DNA from: Pagrus major
Taxonomy: Eukaryota > Chordata > Actinopteri > Spariformes > Sparidae
DNA: 64,000 nucleotides
Reading direction: 5' to 3'
Assembly: GCF_040436345.1 (NCBI RefSeq)
Contig: NC_133233.1
Coordinates: 144,501-208,500, forward strand
The notes beneath the pieces were generated by a model. The model saw only the letters and a list, made by a program, of their open reading frames with translations. It had not been told where the DNA came from and made no database searches. The position numbers and the translations under genes were made by a program. The first letter of the stretch is position 1. Every line of letters starts with the position of its first letter. This document shows, piece by piece, positions 1 through 10,761 of this stretch.

Positions 1-254
1 CTGTTTCCAGATAAACCAGGATGTTTGTTGTGGGCTATTACTAGACAGAATTTCAACATGGAATCTGGGATTGTAGTGTTAAAGGTTTAGTAATGTAATT
101 TCTTATACTCTGTCACTTCTTGGGCTGTAATTTTGTAGACCAGGTGCAAGCTTATCCAGGCGCACTTTGCAAGTTTTGTGCGCTAGAGTTCTGTGCATTA
201 TTCCTTACTGACAGATTGCTACACATTTTAATCATCTTTGTGCTTGCACCTCAG
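1..254. other. Intron or upstream sequence of the integrase-core gene
   Basis: I see no coding segment here. It ends in a splice acceptor (CAG before position 255) that opens the first visible exon, so it is probably intron of a gene whose 5' exons lie outside the window. Confidence 0.4.
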
Positions 255-2506
255 GTTAAGAAGTGATCAAGGCGTGGAGAATGTGGAAATTGCACGACAC
301 ATGTTCACCATCCGTGGAACTGGCCGAAGAAGTTTCCTGTCTGGAAAAAGTGTCCACAATGAAAGGTATTTTCAAATTCTGCACGCCTGTCCTGGTGTTG
401 GGATTGGTCTGAGATTCTCAGGCTGTTACCTGTCCAAACTCGAGTTGGTGCTGACCGAATTGACCTGATGATCAACACTCATCTGACCTGACTGAGCCCC
501 GGTATAAGCAGTGCAAGTGCAAGATACAGCAAAATAAGATAATAATGCCATGCTTGCACTAAAGCCAAAAACAAGTCGTTTCTGACATGAAATATGCCAT
601 AATTTATTACACATGGCACCAATAAAAATGGAAATCCCAGCTCTGAGTAAATAAAAGGTGTGAAAAAACAAAAACACACTGCTAAATCTGAACAGCGCAC
701 CCATCACTGTAATATTTAAGCTTCAATTAAGAGGTTGAAATAATGTTAATTTCTGTCTTTGAAGGATTGAACGCTTGTGCCGTGATGTCAGGACATGTGT
801 CACATCAAAATATTACCGTGATCTCCATAACCTTGAAACTGATCATCTTCTTAATGTGTCCTCCAAAGGTAAGGGTCATTTGGAGTAAAAAACAGATGAT
901 GCTAGTCCTTGTAAAATTGGTAAGTTTCAACAGGATTAGATTGGTTGACAAATGTCAGGGCTACTGTAATGAACATTAATGGAATCACGGTTCATTGCAG
1001 ATCTCTAACTTTTGAATTATCAAAATGTTACAAAAACACTAGAAAAACCATCATGGATTAATTAATAATTTCAAAAGGCAACCCTGTACTTAATGTTAAA
1101 TTGTATAGGCTGTGTTTGATGTGCACCTATAAACGTAGTGATTTACTACTACCCTGTCCTCAACAGAAGATCTTCTTGCTGTGCACATGACCTTCTTTCC
1201 AAAACTGAAGGCAGACCTGGAGGCTTTTGTCGAGGCCTGGAACAACCACCCTCTCAGAAGTGAAGGGAACAAAACTCCTGAACAGCTCTGGCATGCAGGA
1301 AGGATGCTCAGACCAGTTGACCAGCCGGAGAATCCTGAGGTTACCTTTTCCTTTTTAAATGACTGCAATTCTCCAGTGTACCATTCAAATTATTTTAAAT
1401 TACTTAACCGTTATTTTCAGGTGAAAAGTTACAGAAATTTGCTTTAAGTACTTCACTTGGGTACAGCATTTTCATTTGCTTTATTTATATGGCACCAAAT
1501 CACAACATATATCATCTCAAGGCACTTTTCATCGTTATAATGGAGTATTTCAATTTTCTGCCTCATGACTTCAAGTCCACTACAACTTTGGGGATAAAAT
1601 ATGCAGTTTCATTTAAAAAAAATTGTTTGCATATTACAAGCTGTATCTATTAAAGCCCATTTCTGAGAGTTAAAGTAATGAGTATTGAGTTATAAGATAA
1701 AAAGACAAAAGTGTGAGATACGTATATGTAGTTTTTGCTTCCAATTTGTAACCTTTTCTCATAATTTGGGGTTACTGTACATGTTCAAATAAAGTTATAA
1801 CATGGACTTAATTATCTTATAAGTATGACTTTGACCTATTTTTTTTTTACATTTAAATCATAATAATGATTGTGAATCTATGTTTTTCTATTAATTCTCA
1901 TAATTTTAAGTCTCATCAACCTTCTATATCAATTAGCCAGCCTAGCACATCTTTAAAATAATTTCATTCATCAGCCATCAGATTAGTAACAAAAGTGTTT
2001 TGTATCATTTAACTTTACCTTAAACTATAACGTTTATTCCCAGAAAATTAGTTTTGCACTAGGTACTTTTAATAGCCAACATTACAAAACTTTTACTCAA
2101 GTAATTTTTGCTTATGTGACTGTCAGAAACTTGATATCTCAATTTGTTCAAGTATGCTTTTTTGTTACTTTATACAAAACTGCCACTAAAGCCAAAACAT
2201 TTAGGATAACTCATTGCATGTGTTGCTGTAGATATGGAATGAGACATGGTGTGTTACTCTGTCTTCTACAATTTCCAGGATATTCAGGAACCAGACTACG
2301 GACGACAGACCATTGACTGGGATGTAGCCACAGACTTCGGAGAGGATGTAGATGGTGCGGTAGTGGTCCCTGAAATTGACTGTCCACTGAATGATCGGCA
2401 GCTAGAGGAGATGCAGATGCTGCTCCATGAAAATGGAGACACTGACAGCCGAAATCTTTACCGCCTGTGTCGAGAGTATGTGGTTGCTGCTTTGTCTGCA
2501 AACTGA
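255..2506 (+). CDS. Integrase-core (DDE, rve-like) gene, 3' exons
   Basis: Four exons join in frame without a stop: 255-365, 765-868, 1167-1339 and 2279-2506 (TAA/TGA end at 2506). Each has AG acceptors, and donors are good except the third (GAG/gttacc). The first exon carries RSDQGVENV and the second IERLCRDV. These are the second Asp and the catalytic Glu region of retroviral-type integrase cores, as found in the multi-exon integrase-core proteins of fish genomes. The third exon holds WNNHPLRSEGNKTPEQLW, the usual C-terminal helix of that family. The fourth is an acidic tail (EVDCPL-like, here EIDCPL). The intact frame across three introns suggests a functional or recently functional, domesticated-like gene. 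Upstream exons are missing from the window. Role is inferred: DNA integration chemistry or a co-opted derivative. Confidence 0.72.
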
Positions 2507-2912
2507 CCGCTGACTGCCATAGCTTAACGTTACGATGCTGCTCCCTTACTGCTGTAGCAGTGTTTTCCATACCCCCTCCACCTTGGAAATCTGTTGAAAA
2601 TGTTTGTCATTTGGATATTAATGAGATACAATGAAACTGAATTAAATGCCTTTTTGGTCTTAATCAGAATGTTTTGAGTGTTTAACTGTCAAGTGCCTTC
2701 TCCTGTCCTCAGCGCTGTTGCAGCCAACAAACCAAACATTAGCAAATTTTGGGGTTTTAGTAAAAACAGTTGTGAAACATTGAAAGCAGATCTGGATTAA
2801 AAATTCAATGAAGAAGAAATCCAAAAAATGAGCCATGATGGAAAACTCGTGAGAACTCGTGTCCTCCTCTGAGGTAAAACACACCTCAAGTAAAAGAGGC
2901 TGATAGGCTATT
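2507..2912. other. 3' flank, nothing recognised
   Basis: This holds the 3' untranslated sequence of the integrase-core gene; AATTAAA occurs near 2640. It also carries minus-strand frames downstream of the HECT fragment stop. I see no other gene. Confidence 0.3.
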
Positions 2913-3206
2913 TTAGTGCCTACTGAAGTCAAATCCAAAATGGATGGCTGTTGTGAGGTTTTTCTCAAAATCCTCAAAGGTTTCAATGTGCTGTGTGGGA
3001 AATGTAAGCCCTGTTGCACAAACGTTTTCTGTGGTGAAGCAAAGGCTGTGTTCCCCGTAGTGGGTTTGACAGTCATGGGTAAAGCTGATTGAAATTTTGA
3101 ACGTCTCACTTTTGGTTTCTATCAGTGGCAGATGTTCTTGTCCCGTCACCCACTGTAAGAAACTCCTCACAGTTAAAAGCTCCCCCCTGCCTGTTGTTCC
3201 AGGCAC
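2913..3206 (-). pseudogene. HECT ubiquitin-ligase C-lobe fragment
   Basis: On the minus strand the frame contains SFLQWVTGQEHLPLI, then VCATGLTFPTQH, then ETFEDFEKNL and a terminal GFDF. This order matches the end of HECT E3 C-lobes: FLxFVTG, then the catalytic-Cys segment 'TC..L.LP', then a YxxLxxKL helix, then GFG. The Cys is present. The segment most resembles the G2E3-like HECT proteins that are multi-copy in fish. The reading frame stops at 2913, where such proteins end. The N-lobe is not next to it; a candidate upstream exon lies at 3515-3641 on the same strand. Probably a degraded or partial gene. Call by motif only. Confidence 0.5.
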
Positions 3207-3514
3207 AGCTGACAGGTGGCTTTCCTGGCAGGAGATCCCCTCTTCTTCATCGTTTTCTTTGCTCTCCTCCTCTTCTCATATATATAAATACAAAGATATA
3301 AATTAAAACATTGCCATTGGCACAGTGCCCTTCATCATAAAGAAGGAAGGTTTACCAAACTGAGAAATTCTCAAGTATGCAAACTGCTTAAGAAGTCTGA
3401 CTGAATTATACTATTATTATTAAGTGTATAATCCTAGAACTAGTGGGAAAACAATAAAAATACTTATTGACAGACAAATATCATCAAAGAAAATGTTTCT
3501 ATCCAGCTTGTTAC

Positions 3515-3641
3515 CTCTGTCTTCCAGCTTTTGAAAGAAATCCTGCAGGAAGTTTATTATTTTCATCTCCCGATGCCTTCTTGTCGTGCCTTCCTCACTG
3601 AATGAGGGAGACATAGCATTCATGATGAAGTCTGAATTCAC
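3515..3641 (-). CDS. Candidate upstream exon of the minus-strand HECT-like gene
   Basis: On the minus strand an acceptor (TTTAG) at 3642 and a donor (GTAACA) below 3515 bound an open exon. It reads NSDFIMNAMSPSFSEEGTTR, then a helix-like stretch rich in Lys, Asn and Leu. It lies upstream of, and on the same strand as, the HECT C-lobe fragment, with a plausible intron between. I do not recognise a domain in the exon itself; membership of the HECT gene is inferred from position and style. Confidence 0.35.
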
Positions 3642-4040
3642 CTAAATTAAGGAAACAGATTAAATACAGAAACGTGATAAATCCGAAAAGATAAGAATCA
3701 CACATGCTCCACTCACAAGTGCAGTAAGGTTTGTAGATCACATGTTTGAACATGTATGTGTATGGGATAATATATTGATAACTAATGTTAATGATACTAA
3801 TGTAAACTGATTGTTCCCCAGTCTTGGGCTGTGGTTGCTATGCTATAGCTTCCCTAGCAATGGAGCAGCAGTGATTAATATTTGCATCGGTCATCTGTCC
3901 AGAAATAACCACCGCAGAATTTTGGTGATTGAACAATCAGAATCGAGTGTCATGCTCTAATTCATTGTATGTTGCTGCCCGTGTTGTTCTTTGAACACCA
4001 ATGGAAGGTGGAAGTAAAAGATGTGAAATGGGCACAATGT
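3642..4040. other. Intergenic, nothing recognised
   Basis: AT-rich single-copy-looking DNA with short frames only. No repeat end or coding motif stands out. Confidence 0.3.
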
Positions 4041-4574
4041 TAAAGGGATAGTTTGGATTTTTGGACAGTAAGTTGTATGAAATACAGACAGTGGATGCAA
4101 AGGTGTCACATTGTTTAACTAATCTCCTGCTCCGAGTTATCGCCCGTTTCTTACCAGAAAAATAGCACAGGAGACATGAGGGGGACATGAAACCAAGGGT
4201 CTGACATATGCGATGATGTTTGTTGATAAAATAGTGTAACATAACACACGCATGTTACTTTGTAGAGCAAAACTTGTTGGTATGGTGACCCAGCGCCGCC
4301 CCTCCCTACACGCAGAACACGCGCTGTGCGTAGGGCCCCACGATCCATGGGGGGCCCCATTTTGCGCAAGGGGACACATTCTCTGCAAATGCGCAAAGGA
4401 TGCGCATCGCTGCCGTGAGGCGCGCGTAGAGCACCAAGTCAGCCCGAGGCAGGAGAGAAAAAAAAAAAACGAGTAATCTGACACCGCACACGTTGGCGCA
4501 ATGATTGACAGCACGCAGCATCTGACCAATCAGCGGTCAGATGCGCCGACAGGCAGTTGGATGCAGGTGGAGAG

Positions 4575-5563
4575 ATGGCCTCCAAACGGCAATATGAATC
4601 GGGAGAAAGCAAAAGAAAGACAAAGTCAAAACAAGAGGAGGAACACCCCAGCTGCTAGCCTGCTAATCATGAGACAGAAGAGAGGATAATTCTGGACTGG
4701 AGATTACATTTTCCAGCGGCCCTGATTATCATTTATTGAATGTCTTGTTAACTGCATATACATTCACCTCTGTTGAAAAAGGAGTGGTTAATTGACCAGT
4801 TGGTGGTCGTATGTTGGCTCAGGTTTATAGCCTATCAATCTATGCTATCAATAGAAGTTTTGGGCTATTTTTATGGAGGTAAAATGTCGCCATCTCTTGG
4901 TGAATTTAAGATAATCCTTTATTTGACCCACAATGGAGAAATTTAAAGCGTTGCAGCAGCAAACAGCAGTATAGGAATATAGAACCTAAGTACAAAATGT
5001 AAAAATAAGTATATAAAAATATTTAAATATAGAGGTATCAAATAGCGGCAATAGCTCAGTCCGTAGGGACTTGGCTTGGGGGCTCAGATGTGGCCGGTTC
5101 AAGTCCCGCTCGGACAAAAAAAAAAAAAAGTATGATGTGAACTAGTAATGGAGAATACTAGTTCACATCCTGGGCATTGCCGAGGTACCCTTGAGCAAGG
5201 CACCGACCCCTAACAATGCTCATTGGGCGCCGCCTTGTGGGATTAAAATAGTATAATAAAATAAAATCATAATGAATATAATTATTATTTGCATTAATTT
5301 TAATCTTTGTGAGGCTAGTGTTTACATTAATTTCATTGTGTAATTTACCATTAAGACCAAAACAAATCTTAATAATCTGCTTGTATGATGGATTTCTTGT
5401 CATAACAGGGTCAATGCTTAAGTTTGTTACTAAGGGTGACACGGAGCCAGCGCCCAGTACGTCACAAGGGCCATCAAGCACCATGTCTACTGAAGCAGCC
5501 TGCATCTGTAAAAGGCTTGTTCCATTGTTGAAAGAGGCTGTTCATTTGATTTGTTCCTACTAG
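4575..5563 (+). pseudogene. Start of a hAT transposase (zf-TTF/ZMYM-type), two exons
   Basis: ATG at 4575 opens a short basic frame, MASKRQYESGESKRKTKSKQ, followed by a Glu-rich run and a stop at 4656. A second segment after an acceptor at 5408 reads MLKFVTKGDTEPAPSTSQGP and stops at 5563. A basic Lys/Arg head, then a 'FF.KG..EPA' linker, is the usual start of hAT transposases with a zf-TTF/ZMYM1-like finger. The zinc finger, DDE core and dimerisation region are absent. The same two segments recur in copies B (from about 20302) and C (from about 26845). Non-functional remnant; family call is by style of the N-terminus. Confidence 0.5.
5045..5240 (+). repeat. tRNA-derived SINE-like block in hAT copy A
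   Basis: Positions 5045-5115 have tRNA-like promoter boxes: TAGCTCAGTCCG (A box, near 5052) and GGTTCAAGTCCCG (B box, near 5096). A poly(A) run follows. Then comes GAGGTACCCTTGAGCAAGG and GGGCGCCGCC, a body often seen in fish SINEs. It lies inside the hAT element in all three copies, so it moved with the hAT. Confidence 0.65.
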
Positions 5564-5612
5564 TAAAGGTTGTAAACCTAAATGGCCTTTCATGATACAG
5601 TCATTTTGTAAT

Positions 5613-5638
5613 GGGGGGGGGGGGGGGGGGGGGGGGGG
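5613..5638 (+). repeat. Poly(G) tract, 26 bases
   Basis: An uninterrupted G run inside hAT copy A. The matching tract is 10 G in copy B (21340-21349) and 14 G in copy C (27883-27896), so it is length-unstable. It could also be affected by assembly error. Confidence 0.9.
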
Positions 5639-6092
5639 ACTCAAAATAAAATTCTGCTTAGGGCCCCAATTTGGCCAGGGGCGGCCCTGTGGTGACCCCA
5701 TGAAATTGTTGGTTTTGTGACCCCCTCATATCTCCTGTACTATTTTTTTGGTAAGAAAACGTGAACACGTAACACCTTTGCATCCACTATACTACTGGCA
5801 TGCATTTCATACAACTTAATGTGTAAAAATCCATCTGTCCCATATTATGAAAAACTCACTTTTTCTGGGATTTGGGGTGTTATTTTGGGTCTATGGTGCT
5901 GCCACATGCATAAAAAACATCTGTGCTTTTTTGAGTGAGATACAGATTTCTGACGGTGTCTTGCCTGCAGTTTCCAGATGACCGAGTCAAATTCGGCATC
6001 GGTCACCGACGTCATTGACTGATCATTTGAATATTCCCACCCACAGTGTCCACCCACCAGGTACAGCATTACCGTCTCGGAGATCTGCCATT

Positions 6093-6190
6093 ATGCTATC
6101 GAAAGCACCATATCGAAGCGCAACGAGAAGTGTTCTGTTGTTGGTTGTGAAAATCAACATAAGTGCTTATATTCTGTCCCAGCTACAAAA
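6093..6190 (+). pseudogene. THAP zinc-finger exon, 5' half
   Basis: The frame through 6131-6190 reads EKCSVVGCENQHKCLYSVPA, the CxxxxC start of a THAP domain. The only nearby ATG (6093) is in another frame, so either a frameshift or a different start exists. The frame reaches position 6190, then meets the duplicated target bases and the LTR of the gypsy element. The second half resumes at 10925. THAP domains bind DNA and occur both in host factors and in transposases. Confidence 0.6.
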
Positions 6191-6195
6191 TAACA

Positions 6196-6342
6196 TGTAA
6201 TGTATTGCTGAAAGAACCACACAGGAGCATAGAGCTGAACTGTGTTGTACTTCCGTGCTGCGAGCATACATAAGTCATGACGTCACACGGCTACTGCAGG
6301 CACAGTTATCAACACTGGTGCTTATGAACACAATATGTTACA
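6196..6342 (-). repeat. 3' LTR of the gypsy element
   Basis: 147 bp, TG...CA ends, differing from the 5' LTR by a handful of substitutions and a 3-base indel as read by eye. On the minus strand it follows the purine tract. Confidence 0.85.
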
Positions 6343-6352
6343 TCTCCCCTCC
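6343..6352 (-). promoter_or_regulatory. Polypurine tract
   Basis: On the minus strand GGAGGGGAGA abuts the 3' LTR, where plus-strand DNA synthesis of LTR retrotransposons is primed. Confidence 0.7.
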
Positions 6353-6831
6353 TTAGAAAAAATAGACACATTAAACAAACTTTACTGCATTTCACTCAAC
6401 TTCAAACCAACTCAGTACTGCTCATTTGTTACCTGAAATTCTGTAACTCGGACATTAAACATGCATTGTTCAGTATATGCAGTAATATCAGCTTTTAAGA
6501 AAAATAACAAGGAAGAAATAAACAGAACAGAAATACAATTACTTCTTGTATCTTTTTTTTTTTCACACAACCAGGAGGAAAGTTCACTTGCTCTTACTTT
6601 CTCAGTATGAACATAACTTGTCAAGCTTTAGTCAGCTACAGGGTCAGTCTATCCAGGGGCTTCACAACTCTACCCAGCCTAGTGGTGCGCTGTGGCTGAG
6701 CTTGAGTGGGGCCCACAGGCACTTTGGGGGGTGAGTGGGGCAGTTCAGGGGGGCAGGAAGGATGTGTCTCCTTCTCAGGCAGACTTGGGGGTTCAGTCCA
6801 TTGTTCATCGCACACGTAGTGGTGGGAACTG

Positions 6832-7482
6832 TTAGCTGCCGCTGTGCTTCTGCGCAGATGTTGGCTGTTGTGGCAGTACTGCTTGCCTCCACACTCCACC
6901 ACGTAGGACTGAGGAGCACTGTATGGCAGCTGGTAGCTTATTGTGAGGTCTCTTGCCCATTAACAGCTGTGCACGTGACAGACCTACTGACTCATGTGGA
7001 GTAGTTCTGTAGTCCATCAGCGCAAGGTGTTTGTCTGTTGCTTTACTCCAAAGTTTCTTCACTGTTTGCACTGCGCGCTCTGCTTCACCATCTGAGTGCG
7101 GCGTGTGTGGTGAAGATGTTTTGTGTGCTATTCCATAGCTTTCACAGAAGTCTTTGAGCTCCTCTAAGGAGTACTGACGGCCATTATCTGACCGGAGCAA
7201 GGATGGGATACCATGTCTAGAAAACTGAGCTTTAAGAGTCTCTATGACGGTGTGGCTTCTCATGTCCTTTAGCTCATCCACTTCAATGAACTTTGAGTAG
7301 TAATCCAAAAGCAGAATGTACTGTTTTCCATCAAACTCAAACAGATCTGATGCCACCTCTTCAAATGGCAGCTCTGTCGGTTTCAGGGGATGTCTGGGCA
7401 GTTTGTTTTGAAAGTCAGCACACTTGCTGCAATTTCTGACCACCTCCTTAATTTCTGCACTCATGCCTGGCCAGTAAAGCAC
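6832..7482 (-). pseudogene. Gypsy integrase region
   Basis: 216-residue minus-strand frame. It opens with LYWPGM and CSKCADFQ, the second half of an H2C2 zinc-binding module. The catalytic core has ASDLFEFD (first Asp), RSDNGRQYS (second Asp) and HSDGEAERAVQ (Glu), so the DDE residues are present. The C-terminal part is out of frame beyond the last helix (LLMGKRPHNKLP). It joins the RNase H region through frameshifts between 7482 and 7715, and no single frame covers both. Confidence 0.8.
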
Positions 7483-7714
7483 TTCACGTGCTCACTGTTT
7501 GCTTTTCACCATCCCAGATGAGACTGGTGAATGAGTTTCAGCATACGCTCCCGCATGGTGGGGGGAACCACAATGCGTAATCCTTTGTAAATGAGTCCAT
7601 CAGACGAAGCCAGTTGACTTCTTGAGTCCCAGTACGGCTGTACAGGCACGGGTGCATCTCATCTGCATTCAGGCCAGCCACTTTGAATGTCTGTAGGAGA
7701 AGGCTTAGCTCCTC

Positions 7715-8558
7715 TTATGTGCACTCCTTCAGTTCTGTGTATTTTTGGTCGCTGACTGAGACAAAGCTGAGCATGGAGACACATTCTACTCCATTGATCT
7801 CTGGCGTGCACTCTGAAAGCTGTGCTCTGGACAGCATGTCGGGCAACTCCATGTCTTTTCCTCTCCTGTACTTAACTGTCAGGTCGTACCACTGCAGACG
7901 AAGACGCATCCTCTGGATGCGCATTGGAGTGGACAGAAGTGATTTTTTTGTAGATGTCTTCGAGAGGTTTGTGGTCGTTGAAAACTGTGATATGCGTGCT
8001 GAATATGTAGTTGTGAAACTTTGCACAGGCATGGACAATAGAGAGCATCTCTTTTTCAATTTGCGCATAGCGCGTTTCTGCATCAGTCAGTGACCTGGAC
8101 GAGAAGGCTATGGGCTGCCCATTCTGCAGGAGAACAGCTCCTAATCCATTACTGCTGGCATCACAGAATATTTCCACGGGTTTTGCGGGGTCGAAAAACT
8201 GTAGCACTGGTGGATCCATGCACAACTCCTTGAGTCTGGCGAAGGCTTTCTGCTGCGGTGGTTGCCACGCGAACTCCACATCACTCTTTAGAAGTTGACG
8301 TAGTGGAGCGTCCACTTCACTGAGGTTCGGTATGAACTTTGAGAGGTAGGTGACGAAGCCCAGAAAACGGCGAGCACCTTGTTTGTCAGTTGGTTGCGAC
8401 ATGTGCTGCACTGCTTTGATTTTAGCTGGGTCTGGCTTGAGCCCATCAGCAGTTATCAGATGACCCACATATGGCACCGTTGGTTGGCTCTCAACTACTT
8501 TGCGCAATATTGTGTCATGCTCCTCCACTGAGGGGGCTGCCACTAGGATGTCATCCAT
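7715..8558 (-). pseudogene. Gypsy RT C-terminus and RNase H
   Basis: The frame starts MDDILVAAPS, the catalytic Asp-Asp box of reverse transcriptase. It continues through the thumb/connection (YLSKFIPNLSEVDAPLRQLL) and an RNase H domain with EIFCDASSNGLGAVL and EKEMLSIVHAC. The frame shifts near 7870-7990 into DLTVKYRRGKDMELPDMLSR, the usual end of RNase H. Between the fingers/palm part (ending 8564) and MDDILV there is a stop and a loss of roughly 15 residues. A second short loss precedes VPYVGHLIT. Not functional. Confidence 0.8.
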
Positions 8559-8563
8559 GACAC

Positions 8564-9964
8564 TTATGACTCATCTATGATGCGTTGAAAGATTTCAGGG
8601 GCGCATTTAAGTCCAAATGGGAGCCTCAGCCATCGGTACCTCCCGATTGGTGTGTTGAAGGTCATGAGGTGGGATGAAGCCTCATCCAGTTTTATCTGGA
8701 GAAATCCTGATTTGGCATCCAGAACTGAAAACACTTTAGCACCAGGCATTGTTGACACAACCTCTTCTATGGTGCGCATCGGGTGGTGCTCTCTCTTTAT
8801 GACCTTTTTTAAGTCACTTGGATCAATGCAGATTCTTATCTTGCCATTACGTACTACAGCTACCATTGAACTCACCCACTCAGTAGGTTGACCAACTTTT
8901 GTAATGTAGCCGTCTTCCACCATCTCACGCAGCCTCTCTATAATCTTTGCTTTAAGTGCGGCGGGTTGGCGGCGGACAGGATGGACCACACCCCTGGCGT
9001 CCAGATCGATCTTGATGGCGTATGTACCTGGCAAGGTTCCGGTGGTGCGTGTCAGCTCTGGAAACTCATTCAGACCTGTAGATACACTCTGTGTTGGAGT
9101 AAAGGCATTAACGCTGTACATTTTGTCTCTTTCAACAGTCTTTTGCACTGAATGAAGACGAGCAATCAGGCCCAGAGCCTCCACTGTAGCACAACTGAGC
9201 ACATTGTCCTGAGCAATGTCCATGATTTCAAACTCTGCACTCACTTCACACTTTTTGTACTTTAGCAGAAGATCAACTGCAGCAACAGGCTTTAGCTTGT
9301 GATTTGAGTATGAGCGTAGGACAGTATTGGAATGTTTCAGCTCACCTTCATGCATGAGCAACTGGTACCTGTCCAGAGTTAGGGTGTTGCACTTGGCGCC
9401 CGTGTCAATCCTAAACAATACTTCCTGTGACAGGATATCCAAGTTTACTGTCCATTTATCATCCCCAGATCTCTCATCTTGTGTAAGGTTGTTGTTCAGT
9501 ATCTGCTCCTCTGAAGAATCCTGGTCTGGTTCAATATTCACTGTGCTGACAGCACGCTTGCGACATACAGCTACCCAGTGATTTGGTTTGTGGCAGTATG
9601 AACACACTGATCCCTTTGCTGGGCATTTTCCTTTGCTCCATTTATGCTCTGGATCTTTCCCACAGCTTGTGCAGCTCCTCTGCCTGTTATCTGGTGTTTG
9701 TTTCTGGTGCGTGGGTTTTGTCTGTCCTTTGTGCATATACTTATTAGGTGTTGCATGTTTGGGTCTCACAGTCACTACAGACACCTTTGCTTCTTTGAAA
9801 ATTTTCATTTGTGACATTTCAAACTGCTGGGAAATTTCAATAGCTTTCGGCAGTGTCAGCTCCTCACCTCTATCCAGCAGCCTTTCTTGCACTCTTTTTT
9901 CTCTCACACCTGCAATGATTGCATCAATTAATATATCATCCGGATCAGGATATTCACAGTCCAT
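8564..9964 (-). pseudogene. Gypsy Gag C-terminus, protease and reverse transcriptase palm
   Basis: Continuous minus-strand frame. Gag part DILIDAIIAGVREKRVQERL; zinc knuckle CSYCHKPNHWVAVC (CX2CX4HX4C); protease with FRIDTGAKCNTL (DTG site); RT with KIRICIDPSDLKK, FSVLDAKSGFLQIKL (first catalytic Asp) and LRLPFGLKCAPEIFQ. The visible open frame extends further upstream to 10144, but its first 60 codons come from an inserted repeat, not from Gag. It ends in a stop right before the YMDD-equivalent box. Confidence 0.82.
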
Positions 9965-10370
9965 TTTTTTTTCCTTTTTGACACCCTCCCCTCTGGCAGG
10001 AGGCTGCGGTCCATCAGGACCAAAACCTCCCGCCATATGAACAGTTTCTTCCCCTTTGCAGTTGGGATCCTCAACAAGTCCCGGGACCCCCACCCCCACT
10101 GACACTGACACTGACTCTTGCACTCTGGCACTCAAACCCATCACCGCCCTTGAAATCTTTGCATTACATTAATGCAGAATTTGTACATCTTTTATTTTTC
10201 ATAATTTTTTAAAAATATTTTTTCTTTTTTATATTTATTATAGTCACTGTTTGTTTATTGTTTATTGTCTTCAATGTATGCACCTTATTCACCTAGACAA
10301 ATTCCTTGTTGGTGTAAAATTCTTCTTGGCAATAAATCTGTTTCTGATTCTGATTTCTGATTCTGATTCT
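9965..10370 (-). mobile_element. LINE/SINE-type 3' tail inserted in gag
   Basis: Read on the minus strand, tandem CAGAATCAGAATCAGA and ATTTATTGCCAAG are followed by an AT-rich part. Then comes the GGCGGGAGGTTTTGGTCC and GACCGCAGCCTCCTGCC stretch seen in many fish L2/Rex-type repeats. Gag coding stops at 10371 and resumes at 9964, so this about 0.4-kb block split gag. Target duplication is not obvious. The exact family is not certain. Confidence 0.6.
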
Positions 10371-10735
10371 GATGAGTCTCAAATCCTTCAAAAAGTTGTC
10401 AAAACTTTCAGTCTGACCTTTTTTCCTCTGCTTGAAGTGATGTCTTGCAATCCTTTTATTCTTTCTTGGTCTGATGTAGCTTGCAAACTTATCCAGCACT
10501 TTAGAGGGATCCTCTTTTTCACCCACAGCCCAGGTGAATGTCTTGTACACTTCCCTGCCCTGCTCCCCAAGCCACGTACCTAGCCAGCCGGCTTGTTGTT
10601 TAGCTGCTAGCTCCGAGAGCGGACCATCAAAGACGAACGTGACATGACTTCGGAATCTTTCAAACTCGGTAAACTTGGTATAAGTCGGCAGCATCCCAGT
10701 CGATCCTCGGGTGCTCAAACTGTGAGGACGCCATC
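10371..10735 (-). pseudogene. Gypsy Gag N-terminus
   Basis: The minus-strand ATG at about 10735 begins MASSQFEHPRIDWDAADLY. A single-base shift then moves the frame into TKFTEFERFRSHVTFVFDGP and KQQAGWLGTWLGEQGREVY, ending FDNFLKDLRL where the LINE-type tail enters. It lies just inside the 5' LTR and primer-binding site, as expected for gag. Confidence 0.75.
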
Positions 10736-10761
10736 ACAAATGTTTATTTTCTGCACTTCAG

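Larger units (their letters stand above)
4291..5689 (+). mobile_element. hAT element, copy A (1.4 kb, internally deleted)
   Basis: It begins CAGCGCCGCCCCT and ends AGGGGCGGCCCTG, so the ends are near-perfect inverted repeats with the CAG...CTG form of hAT transposons. It is flanked by an exact 8-bp duplication, TGGTGACC, at 4283-4290 and 5690-5697. Inside are two leftover transposase exons (4575-4658, 5409-5563), a tRNA-headed SINE-like block (5045-5240) and a 26-base G run. Almost identical copies lie at 20019-21400 and 26561-27947. The middle and end of the transposase are missing, so movement would depend on an enzyme supplied elsewhere. Confidence 0.9.
4041..5846. mobile_element. Inverted-repeat (MITE-like) element split by hAT copy A
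   Basis: The stretch at 4041-4108 (GGATAGTTTGGATTTTT, then AAGTTGTATGAAAT, then GTGGATGCAAAGGTGT) reappears as reverse complement at about 5775-5846. After removing the hAT element between them the arms close into one short inverted-repeat element of about 400 bp. No coding capacity is seen. It must predate the hAT insertion. Confidence 0.6.

Noticed and set aside
4137..4529. Cys-rich minus-strand ORFs, repeated near 20003-20257 and 26473-26799
   Set aside because: They are shadows of the GC-rich left end of the hAT element and recur only because the element does.
5045..5115. Functional tRNA gene
   Set aside because: A and B boxes are present, but the same block sits in all three hAT copies, is followed by a poly(A) run and a SINE body, and lacks a clean cloverleaf acceptor stem.
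7683..8298. Plus-strand ORFs of up to 136 codons
   Set aside because: Antisense to the gypsy RT/RNase H region, where the minus strand shows clear motifs.
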